Source: CAYMOV01 sp964392085
Lineage (GTDB): Bacteria; Oederibacteriota; Muellerivitia; Muellerivitales; Muellerivitaceae
NCBI GenBank assembly: GCA_964392085.1
Contig: CAYMOV010000048.1
Span: forward strand, 1-18,710
DNA length: 18,710 bases
Reading direction: 5' to 3'
Part shown: positions 1 to 7,645 of the stretch, piece by piece
Position numbering within the stretch: position 1 is the first letter of the stretch
How the letters are laid out: each line of letters opens with the position of its first letter
The notes under the pieces: model-generated
What the model was told of the DNA's origin: nothing
Databases searched by the model: none
The model's input: the letters and a program-made list of their open reading frames with translations, nothing else
Translations under genes and position numbers: made by a program

Positions 1-17
1 TGTGTCTCTGTGGTGAA
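1..17. repeat. Partial CACA-type intergenic repeat arm
   Basis: The first 17 bases, read on the minus strand, are TTCACCACAGAGACACA. This matches the arms of the inverted-repeat element at 5442-5576 (ACCACAGGGACACAG type), so the window seems to start inside the right arm of another copy. It ends about 20 bases before the first gene. Confidence 0.55.
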
Positions 18-37
18 ATTGGGTTGAAGGGCTGTTG

Positions 38-712
38 ATGGAAACGTACAAACTGAAATGGTCCGAGCGGGTGATGGTGGCGTTGGCCATGCCACTGCTT
101 CATTTATTGGGGTGGTCGCTTAGGATCAAGGAAGCCGGGCGAAGCGACCTGGGCCCCCGGGCGAAGCCCCAGCCCCCGGTCCTGGCGTCCCTCTGGCACG
201 AGACCATCCTCATCGGCACCTGGTACCACCGTGGGTGCGGGGTGAACGTCATGATCTCCTCCTCCCGGGATGGAGAACTCATCGCCACCATCGCCCGACG
301 GTTGGGCTACACCCCTGTGCGGGGGTCCTCGACCCGGGGTGGTCGGGAGGCCGCCCAGGCCCTGGTGGACGCCCTCAAGGCCGGGTCGAACTGCGCCATC
401 ACGCCCGACGGGCCCCGGGGGCCCCGTCGCCAAGTCCAACCGGGCGCGGCCTTGATCCCCCGGATCTCAGGTCGTCCCGTGGTGCCATTCGCCTTCGCCG
501 CCGAGCGCTGCTGGCGCCTCAAGAGCTGGGACCGTTTCATCATCCCCAAACCCTTTTCCCGGGCGGTGTTCGTTTATGGGGAGCCGATCGCCGTGACCAA
601 GGACGAGGACTTGGCCGTGGGGCTCCAAAAGGTCCAAGCGGAGATGGACCGGGTCATGGCGGTGGCGGAGGGGTATTTCCAGAAAAATACGCAAACAACA
701 ATCCCTTTTTGA
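38..712 (+). CDS. DUF374 / lysophospholipid acyltransferase-like protein
   Basis: This 224-residue protein looks like a member of the DUF374 branch of the LPLAT (PlsC-like) acyltransferases, which are predicted to acylate lipid A or phospholipid precursors at the inner membrane. Seen in the sequence: an N-terminal hydrophobic stretch (about residues 12-28), a WHE motif at 53-55, SRDGE at 76-80, RGSSTRGG at 95-102 and TPDGPRGPR at 122-130. The last three are the signature blocks of the family, and the length is typical. ATG at 38 is preferred over TTG at 35 because GAAGGG at 26-31 lies 6 bases upstream. It precedes waaA, lpxK and an LpxL-type gene, which supports a lipid A role, but the substrate is not known from sequence. 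The family call is firm; the reaction is inferred. Confidence 0.85.
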   Translation: METYKLKWSERVMVALAMPLLHLLGWSLRIKEAGRSDLGPRAKPQPPVLASLWHETILIGTWYHRGCGVNVMISSSRDGELIATIARRLGYTPVRGSSTRGGREAAQALVDALKAGSNCAITPDGPRGPRRQVQPGAALIPRISGRPVVPFAFAAERCWRLKSWDRFIIPKPFSRAVFVYGEPIAVTKDEDLAVGLQKVQAEMDRVMAVAEGYFQKNTQTTIPF

Positions 713-798
713 ACCACGGGGAAAGCGGGGGTCACGGAGTTAAGGATATTTGATCTATCCCTTATAGATTGAAAATTATAGTCCCCGTGTTCCCCGCC
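713..798. repeat. CACGGGG-type inverted-repeat element
   Basis: The left arm (713-739) starts ACCACGGGGAAAGCGGGGG right after the stop codon. The right arm (781-798) reads GTCCCCGTGTTCCCCGCC, an imperfect reverse complement. About 40 AT-rich bases separate them. It resembles a G-rich variant of the element at 5442-5576. The rest of the gap to 995 holds a bulged hairpin (CCACC/GGTGG near 798-826, inner TCCAT/ATGGA), an inverted repeat GTCCCGC 831-837 / GCGGGAC 861-867, and a possible promoter. I see no gene in the gap. Confidence 0.5.
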
Positions 799-923
799 CA
801 CCTTTTTTCCATGATATGGAGGGTGGGACTGTCCCGCATTCATTGACCGCTTAAGTGGGCGCGGGACGTTCTCTCCGTGATGAAAATCTTGTCGTTTTTG
901 CCTTCAATATATTTGAGTTTAAT

Positions 924-953
924 TTGAGGGGAATCCTATCGCCGGGTTAAAAT
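924..953 (+). promoter_or_regulatory. Possible sigma70-type promoter for waaA-lpxK
   Basis: TTGAGG (924-929), an 18-base spacer and TAAAAT (948-953) lie about 45 bases upstream of the waaA start, in an AT-rich patch of an otherwise GC-rich region. The hexamers match the consensus at four and five of six positions. This is a by-eye call only. Confidence 0.35.
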
Positions 954-995
954 GAACCAACGAATAAACCCGAACCAGCCTTTTTTGAGGTTTCC

Positions 996-2282
996 TTGCC
1001 CATCCTGAAATTCATCTTGGGGTGCCTTTATCCCCTCGCCCGGTTCGCCTTGTTCATCGCCCGGGTCCGACACGGTTCCTCGACTTTCGAGGAGCGTTTG
1101 GGCGTTTACCGGGAAATCCCGATGGACGGGCCCAAGGGGCCCCATGTTTGGCTCCACGCGGCCAGCGCAGGGGAGGTCAACGCCATCCTTCCCCTCGTGA
1201 AGGCCCTGCGGTTCCGTCGCCCCGACCTTCACCTGACAATCACCACCACCAGCCGGACCGGCCGGAAGATGGCCAAGGAGCGGGCCGGCGCCGACCGGGT
1301 CCACCTGGCGCCGTTGGACATCCCTCTCTGCCTCACCCGGGCCTTCGACTCGATCCGTCCCGACCTCTACTTGGTGGCGGAGACCGAGTTCTGGCCCCTT
1401 TGCCTCCTGGAAGCCAAGCGCCGGGAGGTTCCGACGATCCTGGTGAATGGTCGGGTCTCCAACAAGAGTTTCCCCACCTACCGGATGGTCCGGTTCCTGT
1501 TCCGGGACGCTTTGGAATCCTTCGCGGCTTGCCTGGTGCAGGCCCCGGTGGATCGCGACCGGGTGATCGCCCTGGGGGCCCGTCGCGGAGGGGTGGAAGT
1601 GATCGGCCAGATGAAGTACGACCTTTCGCCGCCGGACCCCGAAAAGGTTCGGGCCTTCGCGGACCGATTGGGTATCCGGGAAGGGGAGGCGGTCTTCACC
1701 TTCGGCAGCCTCCGGCCGGGGGAAGAGGAACCCGTTTTGGAGGGTTTGGGCCTGCTTTTCGACGCCCTGCCCCAGGCAAGGGTCATCCTGGCACCCCGCC
1801 ATTTCGATCACCTGAAGTATTATCAGGAGGCGCTGGATGGCTTGACGCGGGCCCGGTCATTGGAATGGGCCCTTCGGAGCGGCGTGAAGTCCCCGTCCTG
1901 GCGTGTCCTGGTGCTGGATACGGTCGGGGATTTGGCCTCGGCTTACGCATTGTCGAGGGCGACGTTCGTGGGCGGGACCCTGGTTCCCATCGGCGGTCAC
2001 AACGTCATGGAACCGGCCTTGTCCTCCGTACCGGTTTGTTTCGGGCCCTACCTCTCCAACGTCGCCGAGGCCGCTGAGGCCTTGGGCGCCTCCGGGGGCG
2101 GCCAAAAAGTCGCCACGGCCCAAGCCGTGATGGAGTGGATGGCGTCATTGGGTGATCCAAATGTATCCCACGAGGCGGGTCTCAAGGCGCGCGCCGCGGT
2201 GGATTCCCTCCGGGGCGCCACGGACCGCACCGCGGAACGAGTTTTAAGGTTCCTCCAAACCCGATCCAAGGTCGCTTCATGA
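996..2282 (+). CDS. waaA: 3-deoxy-D-manno-octulosonic acid (Kdo) transferase
   Basis: This 428-residue GT30 enzyme transfers Kdo from CMP-Kdo to the lipid IVA precursor at the inner membrane, the first step of LPS core assembly. Seen: an N-terminal hydrophobic anchor (residues 3-23), the block RHGSSTFEERLG near 26-37, WLHAASAGE at 52-60 with the presumed catalytic Glu60, TTTSRTGRKMA, the AETEFWP block, and near the C terminus FGSLRPGEE, APRHFDH and VGGTLVPIGGHNVMEP, which bind the sugar nucleotide in the family. Length matches (about 425). The start is TTG, with GAGG (987-990) 5 bases upstream; no in-frame ATG lies between the upstream stop at 948 and this codon. The stop overlaps lpxK (ATGA), implying translational coupling. 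The copy number of Kdo added cannot be told from sequence. Confidence 0.95.
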   Translation: MPILKFILGCLYPLARFALFIARVRHGSSTFEERLGVYREIPMDGPKGPHVWLHAASAGEVNAILPLVKALRFRRPDLHLTITTTSRTGRKMAKERAGADRVHLAPLDIPLCLTRAFDSIRPDLYLVAETEFWPLCLLEAKRREVPTILVNGRVSNKSFPTYRMVRFLFRDALESFAACLVQAPVDRDRVIALGARRGGVEVIGQMKYDLSPPDPEKVRAFADRLGIREGEAVFTFGSLRPGEEEPVLEGLGLLFDALPQARVILAPRHFDHLKYYQEALDGLTRARSLEWALRSGVKSPSWRVLVLDTVGDLASAYALSRATFVGGTLVPIGGHNVMEPALSSVPVCFGPYLSNVAEAAEALGASGGGQKVATAQAVMEWMASLGDPNVSHEAGLKARAAVDSLRGATDRTAERVLRFLQTRSKVAS

Positions 2283-3397
2283 GTTTCCGCCAAAAATACG
2301 TCGCGTTCCTCCACCGTAAGCCCACGGGCCTGCGGGAGGAACTGATCTGGATGATGCTGAAGGGCTTGGCCCATGTCTACCAGGGCCTTTGGTGGGTCCG
2401 GCGCCTCGCCTACCGCCTCCGCATCCTGTCCCGCCGCCGTTTGTCCTGCCCCGTGGTGAGTGTGGGTAATATCACGACAGGAGGCACCGGCAAGACCCCC
2501 ATCGTGATCCACTTGGCGGCCCATTTCATCTCCGAGGGCCTGCGGGTGGCGGTCCTGTCCCGGGGCTATGGGGGCAAGCGCGACCAAGGGAAACCCCTTT
2601 GGGTCTCCGACGGCCAAAAACTGTTGGCGGGTCCCCGGGAGGCGGGGGATGAGCCGGTGCTGATCGCGCGCAAGGTGCCCAAGGCCGCCGTGGTGGTCTG
2701 CCCGAACCGGATTTTGGCGGGCCAAGCGGTTATCCGGCGTTTCAAGCCCGACCTCATCATCCTCGACGACGGTTTCCAACGCCGCTACACCACCCACCGG
2801 GACCTGGACCTAGTGGTCATCGACGGCATCCAACCCTTCTCGACGGGCCGGGTGCTCCCGGCGGGGCTCCTTCGGGAACCCCTCGACGCCCTGGCGGACG
2901 CGGGGGTCTTCATCCTCAACAAGGCGGACCTTGCCCGGAGCGTGGAGGACATCCGAACCCAACTGGCCCGCTGGAATCCCCGGGCCCCCGTCATCGAGTC
3001 GGTGTACCGGGTGACGGGACTCCGGGACCTTTTGACCGGGAGAAAGGTGAAACCCTCGCTCTTGGACGGGGTCCCGGTGGGCATCCTGGCGGGCATCGGC
3101 AACCCGCTTTCTTTCGTGCGTACCTTGGCCCAATCCAACATCGTGGTTCGGCACGCCTACACCCTGGATGACCACTTCGCCTACAACCGGGAATCCCTCA
3201 AGGGCATCGTGGACGACGCCAAGGCCCGGGGGCTCCTCTACCTCGTCACCACCGAGAAGGATGAGGTCAAACTGCCGAAGTCCCTGGCTGAGGAAATCCC
3301 GGTGCTGGTCCAGGAGATCGAGTGGGTGGTGACCGAGGGGATGAAACACTGGGAGACGATCCTCAAGAGCCTCCAACTGTCCGGGGGCAAGGATTGA
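2279..3397 (+). CDS. lpxK: Tetraacyldisaccharide 4'-kinase
   Basis: LpxK phosphorylates the 4' position of the lipid A disaccharide precursor using ATP at the inner membrane. This 372-residue protein has an N-terminal amphipathic/hydrophobic region (about 22-50), the Walker A motif GNITTGGTGKTP at 63-74 with Lys72, SRGYGGK at 94-100, and LDDGFQRR at 162-169, a conserved LpxK signature. The family is usually 320-370 residues. ATG at 2279 overlaps the waaA stop by 4 bases, and its own stop overlaps the following acyltransferase start, so the three genes form one coupled unit. In Escherichia coli LpxK acts just before WaaA; finding them side by side fits one pathway. Confident call. Confidence 0.95.
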   Translation: MSFRQKYVAFLHRKPTGLREELIWMMLKGLAHVYQGLWWVRRLAYRLRILSRRRLSCPVVSVGNITTGGTGKTPIVIHLAAHFISEGLRVAVLSRGYGGKRDQGKPLWVSDGQKLLAGPREAGDEPVLIARKVPKAAVVVCPNRILAGQAVIRRFKPDLIILDDGFQRRYTTHRDLDLVVIDGIQPFSTGRVLPAGLLREPLDALADAGVFILNKADLARSVEDIRTQLARWNPRAPVIESVYRVTGLRDLLTGRKVKPSLLDGVPVGILAGIGNPLSFVRTLAQSNIVVRHAYTLDDHFAYNRESLKGIVDDAKARGLLYLVTTEKDEVKLPKSLAEEIPVLVQEIEWVVTEGMKHWETILKSLQLSGGKD

Positions 3398-4272
3398 AGA
3401 AGCTGGAATACCTGGCCGCCCGCCTGGCCCTCGGCTTCTTCCGCCTCCTGCCCCTTGGCCTGGCCCGGGGATTGGGCCGGGGCGCCTCGACCCTGACCTG
3501 GGTCCTCCTGGCCCAACCCCGCCGCACGGCCCTACGGAACATCCGGCTGGGTTTCCCGGAAAAGGACGAGGTTTGGGTCCGACGGACCGCCCGCGCGACC
3601 TACCGCCAACTGGGGTCCAGTTTGGGCGAGATGCTCCAACTGCCGCGTTTCGACAAGGCTTGGGTGGCGAGGAACGTCCGTTTCGTCGGGATGGAGCCCT
3701 TGGAGGCCTGCCTGGCCCAAGGGCGGGGCGTCATCGCCCTCGGGTGCCATTTCGGAAATTGGGAACTTCAGGGTGGGGCCTGGGCCCTGAGGGGTTATCC
3801 CACCGCGGTGGTGGCCTTCCCCCAATCCAACCACCAAGTGGACGAGCTGATCCTGAAAAACCGGGAATCCACCGGGATGAAGGTGATCTACACCGGACAC
3901 CACGGAACAGCCCAACTGCTCCAGCACTTGAAACGGGGCGGGGTGGCGGGCATCCTGGCCGACCAAAACGCGGGCAAGGACGGCCTGCGCCTGCCTTTTT
4001 TTGGCAGGGATTGCTCGGTCGCGAAGGCGCCGGCGGTCCTGGCGCGCAAGACCGGCGCCGCCCTGATCCCTGGGTTTTTGGTGCGGGAGTCGGACGGGAC
4101 CTTCACCAACTACGCCCTCCCGGAAATCCCAATCGCCCAGACCGGCGACGTGGAAAGGGATATCCTCGAGACCACGAAGGCCTGGCTGAGGGTGCAGGAG
4201 GACTTCATCAGGCGGTATCCCGAGCAGTATTTCTGGCTCCACCGGCGGTGGAAACATTACGAAAACCATTAA
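3394..4272 (+). CDS. Lipid A late acyltransferase, LpxL/HtrB family
   Basis: This 292-residue protein belongs to the LpxL/LpxM (HtrB/MsbB) family, which adds secondary acyl chains to Kdo-lipid A precursors at the inner membrane. Seen: a hydrophobic N-terminal segment (about residues 8-40), the catalytic H-x4-E motif in HFGNWE (His119, Glu124), the block ADQNAGKDGLRLPFFG with variants of the family's DQ and P-F-G residues, and the C-terminal YPEQYFWLHRRWK typical of the family. The start is TTG at 3394, overlapping the lpxK stop (TTGA); extending to 3322 would add 24 residues inside lpxK with no family resemblance. Whether it acts as LpxL, LpxM or LpxP is not decidable here, so no symbol is given. 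No lpxA-D genes are in the window. Confidence 0.9.
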   Translation: MKKLEYLAARLALGFFRLLPLGLARGLGRGASTLTWVLLAQPRRTALRNIRLGFPEKDEVWVRRTARATYRQLGSSLGEMLQLPRFDKAWVARNVRFVGMEPLEACLAQGRGVIALGCHFGNWELQGGAWALRGYPTAVVAFPQSNHQVDELILKNRESTGMKVIYTGHHGTAQLLQHLKRGGVAGILADQNAGKDGLRLPFFGRDCSVAKAPAVLARKTGAALIPGFLVRESDGTFTNYALPEIPIAQTGDVERDILETTKAWLRVQEDFIRRYPEQYFWLHRRWKHYENH

Positions 4273-4280
4273 GCAATCAG

Positions 4281-4347
4281 GAGTTTGGAATTAGGAATGA
4301 GGAGTTATCGGCTAAACTCCTAACTGCTAGCTCCTAATTCCTAATTG
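4281..4347. repeat. TTAGGA-type palindromic element
   Basis: The left arm (about 4287-4307, GGAATTAGGAATGAGGAGTTA) and right arm (about 4325-4347, ending CTCCTAATTCCTAATTGG) are imperfect reverse complements. The loop between them contains a further TAAACTCCTAAC word. The arms are made of repeated TTAGGA/GGAGTT words. It fills nearly the whole 92-base gap between the acyltransferase and the next glycosyltransferase and ends just before that gene's Shine-Dalgarno site. Confidence 0.6.
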
Positions 4348-4364
4348 GCTTCGAGGACCTGCTT

Positions 4365-5432
4365 TTGACCACTATACCCACAACCATCCCCGAGGACCTT
4401 CGGATCCTGGTTCTCCGCTATTCGTCCCTCGGGGACGTGGCCCTGACCCTGCCGACGCTGGATGAGATCGCGTCCCATTACCCCAAGGCCCGGGTGTTCT
4501 ACGCCACCAAGGGTGAGTATGCCCCCGTGGTGAGGCACCATCCCGTCGTGGAGAAAGTCCTGACCCTGGACGGGTCCGATCCCTTCGCCCTGTCGTCCCA
4601 TTTGTCCGAACTGAAGGCCCTGAAGGTCCACGCCGTGGTGGACCTCCACGGTTCCCTCCGCTCCCGGTACCTTTGTTGGCGCCTCAATGTGAAAAAGACC
4701 GTGCGGTATGACAAGGAAACCAAGCATCGGCACGACCTGGTGGCGCACAAGACCAAAACCCCCGCGACCCACACCGTCGAGAGGTACGTTCGGGCCCTCC
4801 GGGGCATCGGCATCCAAGCCGCGGGACCCCTTCCCTTGACGGTTCCGGTCCCGAAATCGACCGCCCAGGACCTCAAGGACTTCTGCTCCCGCAATAGCAT
4901 CAAACCCTCTGATTGGGTCGTGGGCCTGGCCCCGGGCGCCACCTGGGAGACCAAGCAATGGGCCGGATCCAGGTACGCCGAACTGGCGGACCGGTTGGTG
5001 GAACGGTACCAGGCGAAACTTTGGTGGTTCGGCTCGCCCGGGGAACAAGGCGAGATCGAGGGCATCCGGGGCCGAATGAAGGCGACGTCCGCCCAAAGGG
5101 GCCTGAATTTCGCCGGCAACAAGAAGCTGGAGGAAACGATCCGATTATTGGGCCGGTGCGACCTGTTCATCGGAAACGACTCGGGGTTGACCCACCTGGC
5201 CGTGGGTCGGGGAAACCGGGTGGTGGCGATCTTCGGGTCCACGACGCCTTCCCTCGGCTTCGCCCCCTGGGGGCCGATGAACACGATCGTGGAGAACGCG
5301 GCCCTGGCCTGTAGGCCCTGCCACGTGCACGGGCGCCATTCCTGCCCCAAGAAGCACTTCAAGTGCATGGAGGACATCACGGTGGATTTGGTGGAGGGCG
5401 CCGTGGTGAGGGCGATGAAACGCAACAGATGA
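4365..5432 (+). CDS. GT9 family (heptosyltransferase-like) glycosyltransferase
   Basis: A 355-residue GT-B fold enzyme of family GT9 (ADP-heptose:LPS heptosyltransferase superfamily), probably adding a heptose or related sugar to the LPS core on the cytoplasmic side of the inner membrane. Seen: the N-terminal loop RYSSLGDVALTLP (about 18-30), the VDLHGSLRSRYL block, the middle GLAPGATWETKQW motif, and the C-terminal nucleotide-sugar site FIGNDSGLTHLA followed by AIFGSTTP. It ends with a four-Cys motif (C-x2-C-x7-C-x6-C). The start is TTG at 4365 with GAGGA (4353-4357) 7 bases upstream. It is one of five GT9 genes in this window and is separated from its neighbours by repeat elements on both sides. 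The donor and acceptor are not known. Confidence 0.88.
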   Translation: MTTIPTTIPEDLRILVLRYSSLGDVALTLPTLDEIASHYPKARVFYATKGEYAPVVRHHPVVEKVLTLDGSDPFALSSHLSELKALKVHAVVDLHGSLRSRYLCWRLNVKKTVRYDKETKHRHDLVAHKTKTPATHTVERYVRALRGIGIQAAGPLPLTVPVPKSTAQDLKDFCSRNSIKPSDWVVGLAPGATWETKQWAGSRYAELADRLVERYQAKLWWFGSPGEQGEIEGIRGRMKATSAQRGLNFAGNKKLEETIRLLGRCDLFIGNDSGLTHLAVGRGNRVVAIFGSTTPSLGFAPWGPMNTIVENAALACRPCHVHGRHSCPKKHFKCMEDITVDLVEGAVVRAMKRNR

Positions 5433-5441
5433 CAACCCAAT

Positions 5442-5576
5442 TCCACCACAGGGACACAGAGTCACAGGGTGATTAACTAAAATATGAGAAGGAAAAAACA
5501 ACGACAGAGACACTGGGAACTTGGCGTGTTTCGCCTTAACCCCGAGCGGGCTGTGTCCCTGTGCCCCTGTGGTGGA
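5442..5576. repeat. CACA-type inverted-repeat element with 26-base arms
   Basis: The left arm (5442-5467) and the reverse complement of the right arm (5551-5576) agree at 23 of 26 positions. Each arm starts TCCACCACAGGG and is built of an 8-base period ending in CACA. The arms enclose about 83 bases that hold no convincing ORF. The element fills most of the 158-base gap between the GT9 and GT4 genes; its right edge lies 14 bases before the GT4 start. No transposase is present, so it resembles a small non-autonomous or REP-like palindromic unit. Confidence 0.75.
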
Positions 5577-5590
5577 TATAGGCGCAGCCG

Positions 5591-6760
5591 TTGAAGCCGA
5601 CGATCGCCATCCTCCGGGGCGGGCTCCTGAGCCCCTTCGAGATGCAGGCCTTTGAGCCCCTCAAGCGGCGGTACGACCTCACGACTTTCACACCCCACGA
5701 GACCCGGTTTGACTTATCGACGGTGGAAATTCCCCGGGAATCACTCTATTGCCCCCTCGTGAACGCCACATTCCTCGATAAGGGCCGCCAGGTCCAGGCC
5801 CTCAGGGACCGCCTGACGGGCCAAACCCACAGTTATTGCGGTCTTGCGCCAAGGCTGGTGGGCTTCGACCTGATCCACACGGCCGATCCCTTTTATTGTT
5901 TCAGCTACGAGGCGGCACTTGCGAAGCGACGGACCGGCTCGGGACTAGTGGTCACCCAATGGGAAAATATCCCCCATAAGAACGAACGGAAGTTCGTGGA
6001 GCGCCAAACCAAACGAGCTCTCCACCTCGAGGCCGATCTGTTCCTGGCAGTATCCGAGGGCGCGAAAGCCGCCTTGTTGGCGGAGGGTGTTCCGGGCGAG
6101 AAAATCCGAAAGGTCTACCCCGGCATCGACACCCGGCATTTCACGCCCGGCCCTCCCGATCGGCCGCTCCGGAAACAACTGGGGTTGGGATCCAAGGATT
6201 GGGTCGTCCTGTACGCAGGACGTCTTTCGCGCGAGAAGGGGGTCTTCACCCTCCTGGAAGCGTTCAATGGCTTGGTCCGACAAAATCCCCAGGCCCGCTT
6301 GGTCCTGGCGGGGAAGGACGAGGACCGAGTGGTGGAATACGTTCGAAAAAACAGCCTCGCAAACGTTGTGAAAATCTCCGCGCCGCTCCCTTACGAGCAA
6401 ATGCCGGAGCTCTACCGGCAGGCGGACCTGTTTGTCCTTCCCAGCCTACCCACGAAGGGTTGGATCGAGCAATTCGGGTTCGTATTGGCCGAGGCCCAAG
6501 CCTGCGGCGTCCCGGTGATCGGCTCGGACTCAGGAGCCATTCCCGAAGTGGTGGGGGACCTGAACCGGACCTTCCCGGCGGGTCATGCGGGACGCCTGGA
6601 GGCGGCCCTCCGGGAGTCCATCCGCTGGACGGGACCGAAGGCCTCCCGGCAGGCCCGGGAGAGGGCCCTCCGCCTCTTCTCGCTGGAGTCCTTCGGTCGG
6701 CAGGTCCAGGGAGCCTATGAAACGGTTTTATCCGCCGTCCGGAAGCGCCGAACCGCCTGA
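5591..6760 (+). CDS. GT4 family glycosyltransferase
   Basis: A 389-residue GT-B enzyme with the glycosyl_transferase group 1 (GT4) layout: an N-terminal Rossmann-like acceptor domain starting KPTIAILRGGLLSP, and a C-terminal donor domain with VVLYAGRLSREKGVFTLLEA, LVLAGKDED, a QADLFVLPS block, and the family E-x7-E motif in EQFGFVLAEA followed by ACGVPVIGSDSGAIPEVV. The family transfers a sugar from a nucleotide sugar with retention of configuration. The context suggests LPS outer core or another cell-surface glycan. The start is TTG at 5591; there is no clear Shine-Dalgarno site, and the inverted repeat ends just upstream, so it may have displaced the original leader. Specificity cannot be read from sequence. 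Confidence 0.87.
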   Translation: MKPTIAILRGGLLSPFEMQAFEPLKRRYDLTTFTPHETRFDLSTVEIPRESLYCPLVNATFLDKGRQVQALRDRLTGQTHSYCGLAPRLVGFDLIHTADPFYCFSYEAALAKRRTGSGLVVTQWENIPHKNERKFVERQTKRALHLEADLFLAVSEGAKAALLAEGVPGEKIRKVYPGIDTRHFTPGPPDRPLRKQLGLGSKDWVVLYAGRLSREKGVFTLLEAFNGLVRQNPQARLVLAGKDEDRVVEYVRKNSLANVVKISAPLPYEQMPELYRQADLFVLPSLPTKGWIEQFGFVLAEAQACGVPVIGSDSGAIPEVVGDLNRTFPAGHAGRLEAALRESIRWTGPKASRQARERALRLFSLESFGRQVQGAYETVLSAVRKRRTA

Positions 6761-6838
6761 AAAGGGCCGTTTGGGCCGAAAATCACGATGCCCCTTTGAT
6801 ATACTCGCCGCCGGACCTAAAACCCATTTGAGGCGAGT

Positions 6839-7645
6839 TTGAAACCCACCCTATCCGTCGTCATCATCACCAAGAACGAGGAAGCCAACATCGACCGGTG
6901 CGTCCGGAGCGTGATGTCCCGCCGGCTCACGTCCCTCCAATTGCTGGAAACCCTGGTGGTGGACTCCCAAAGCACCGATCGGACCGTCGCCCTGGCTAAA
7001 AGGGCGGGAGCCAAGGTCGCCGTCCGCCCCTGGCCGGGTTTTTCGGCACAAAAGAACTGGGCCCTGGGGCGGGTCAAGGGCGATTGGGTCCTTTCCCTCG
7101 ACGCCGATGAGGCCCTCACCCCGGCCCTGTGGGACGAGATCGAGCGGACGGTGCCCCAGGCCCCGCCCGACCTGGACGGCTTCTACCTCAAGCGCCGGGC
7201 GTTTTTCCTGGGGAAGTGGATCCGCCATTGCGGTTGGTGGCCGGACTCCCAATTGCGCCTGATCCGCCGGGGCCGTGGCCGGTTCAACTCCAACCCGGTC
7301 CACGAGGGCCTGGAGGTGGCCGGGAAGACCAGGACCCTGGGGGAACCCATGGACCACCATACCTACGTTTCCATTTCCCAATACCTCCGGAAGATGGACC
7401 AATACTCCGCCCTGGCGGTCCAATCCGCCCCCGAGAAGAAGAAACGCCATTGGCGCTATTACCTGGTGGTGGATCCCTTCGTGACCTTTTTCCGGATGTA
7501 CGTGTCCCGGAGGGGTTTCTTGGACGGCTGGCACGGCCTGGTGGTCTCGGGGCTCTCGGCGTTCCACACCTTCGCCAAGTACGCGAAGCTTTGGGAGAAA
7601 GAAGTCGTCCAATCCGACCGGAACGGTTCCCGCCGTGGCCGCTGA
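6839..7645 (+). CDS. GT2 family glycosyltransferase, WaaE/KdtX-like
   Basis: A 268-residue GT-A enzyme of family GT2. Seen: N-terminal LSVVIITKNEEANIDRCVRS, VVDSQSTDRTVALAKRAGA, QKNWALGRVKGDWVLSLDADE with the metal-binding Asp-x-Asp (DAD), and GWWPDSQLRLIRRGRGRF, then NPVHEGLEV. This layout is typical of the WaaE/KdtX group, some members of which add glucose to the inner-core heptose in enterobacteria. C-terminal aromatic and basic residues (RYYLVVDPFVTFFRMYV) may contact the membrane. The start is TTG at 6839 with GAGG (6830-6833) 5 bases upstream. The 78-base gap before it holds TATACT near 6800 but no convincing -35. The next gene overlaps its end by 11 bases. The GT2 family is firm; the sugar is inferred only. 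Confidence 0.88.
   Translation: MKPTLSVVIITKNEEANIDRCVRSVMSRRLTSLQLLETLVVDSQSTDRTVALAKRAGAKVAVRPWPGFSAQKNWALGRVKGDWVLSLDADEALTPALWDEIERTVPQAPPDLDGFYLKRRAFFLGKWIRHCGWWPDSQLRLIRRGRGRFNSNPVHEGLEVAGKTRTLGEPMDHHTYVSISQYLRKMDQYSALAVQSAPEKKKRHWRYYLVVDPFVTFFRMYVSRRGFLDGWHGLVVSGLSAFHTFAKYAKLWEKEVVQSDRNGSRRGR

Noticed and set aside
936..1811. A long minus-strand ORF opposite waaA, and similar antisense ORFs opposite lpxK and the GT9 genes
   Set aside because: These are typical GC-rich shadow frames; the plus-strand proteins have full family motifs.
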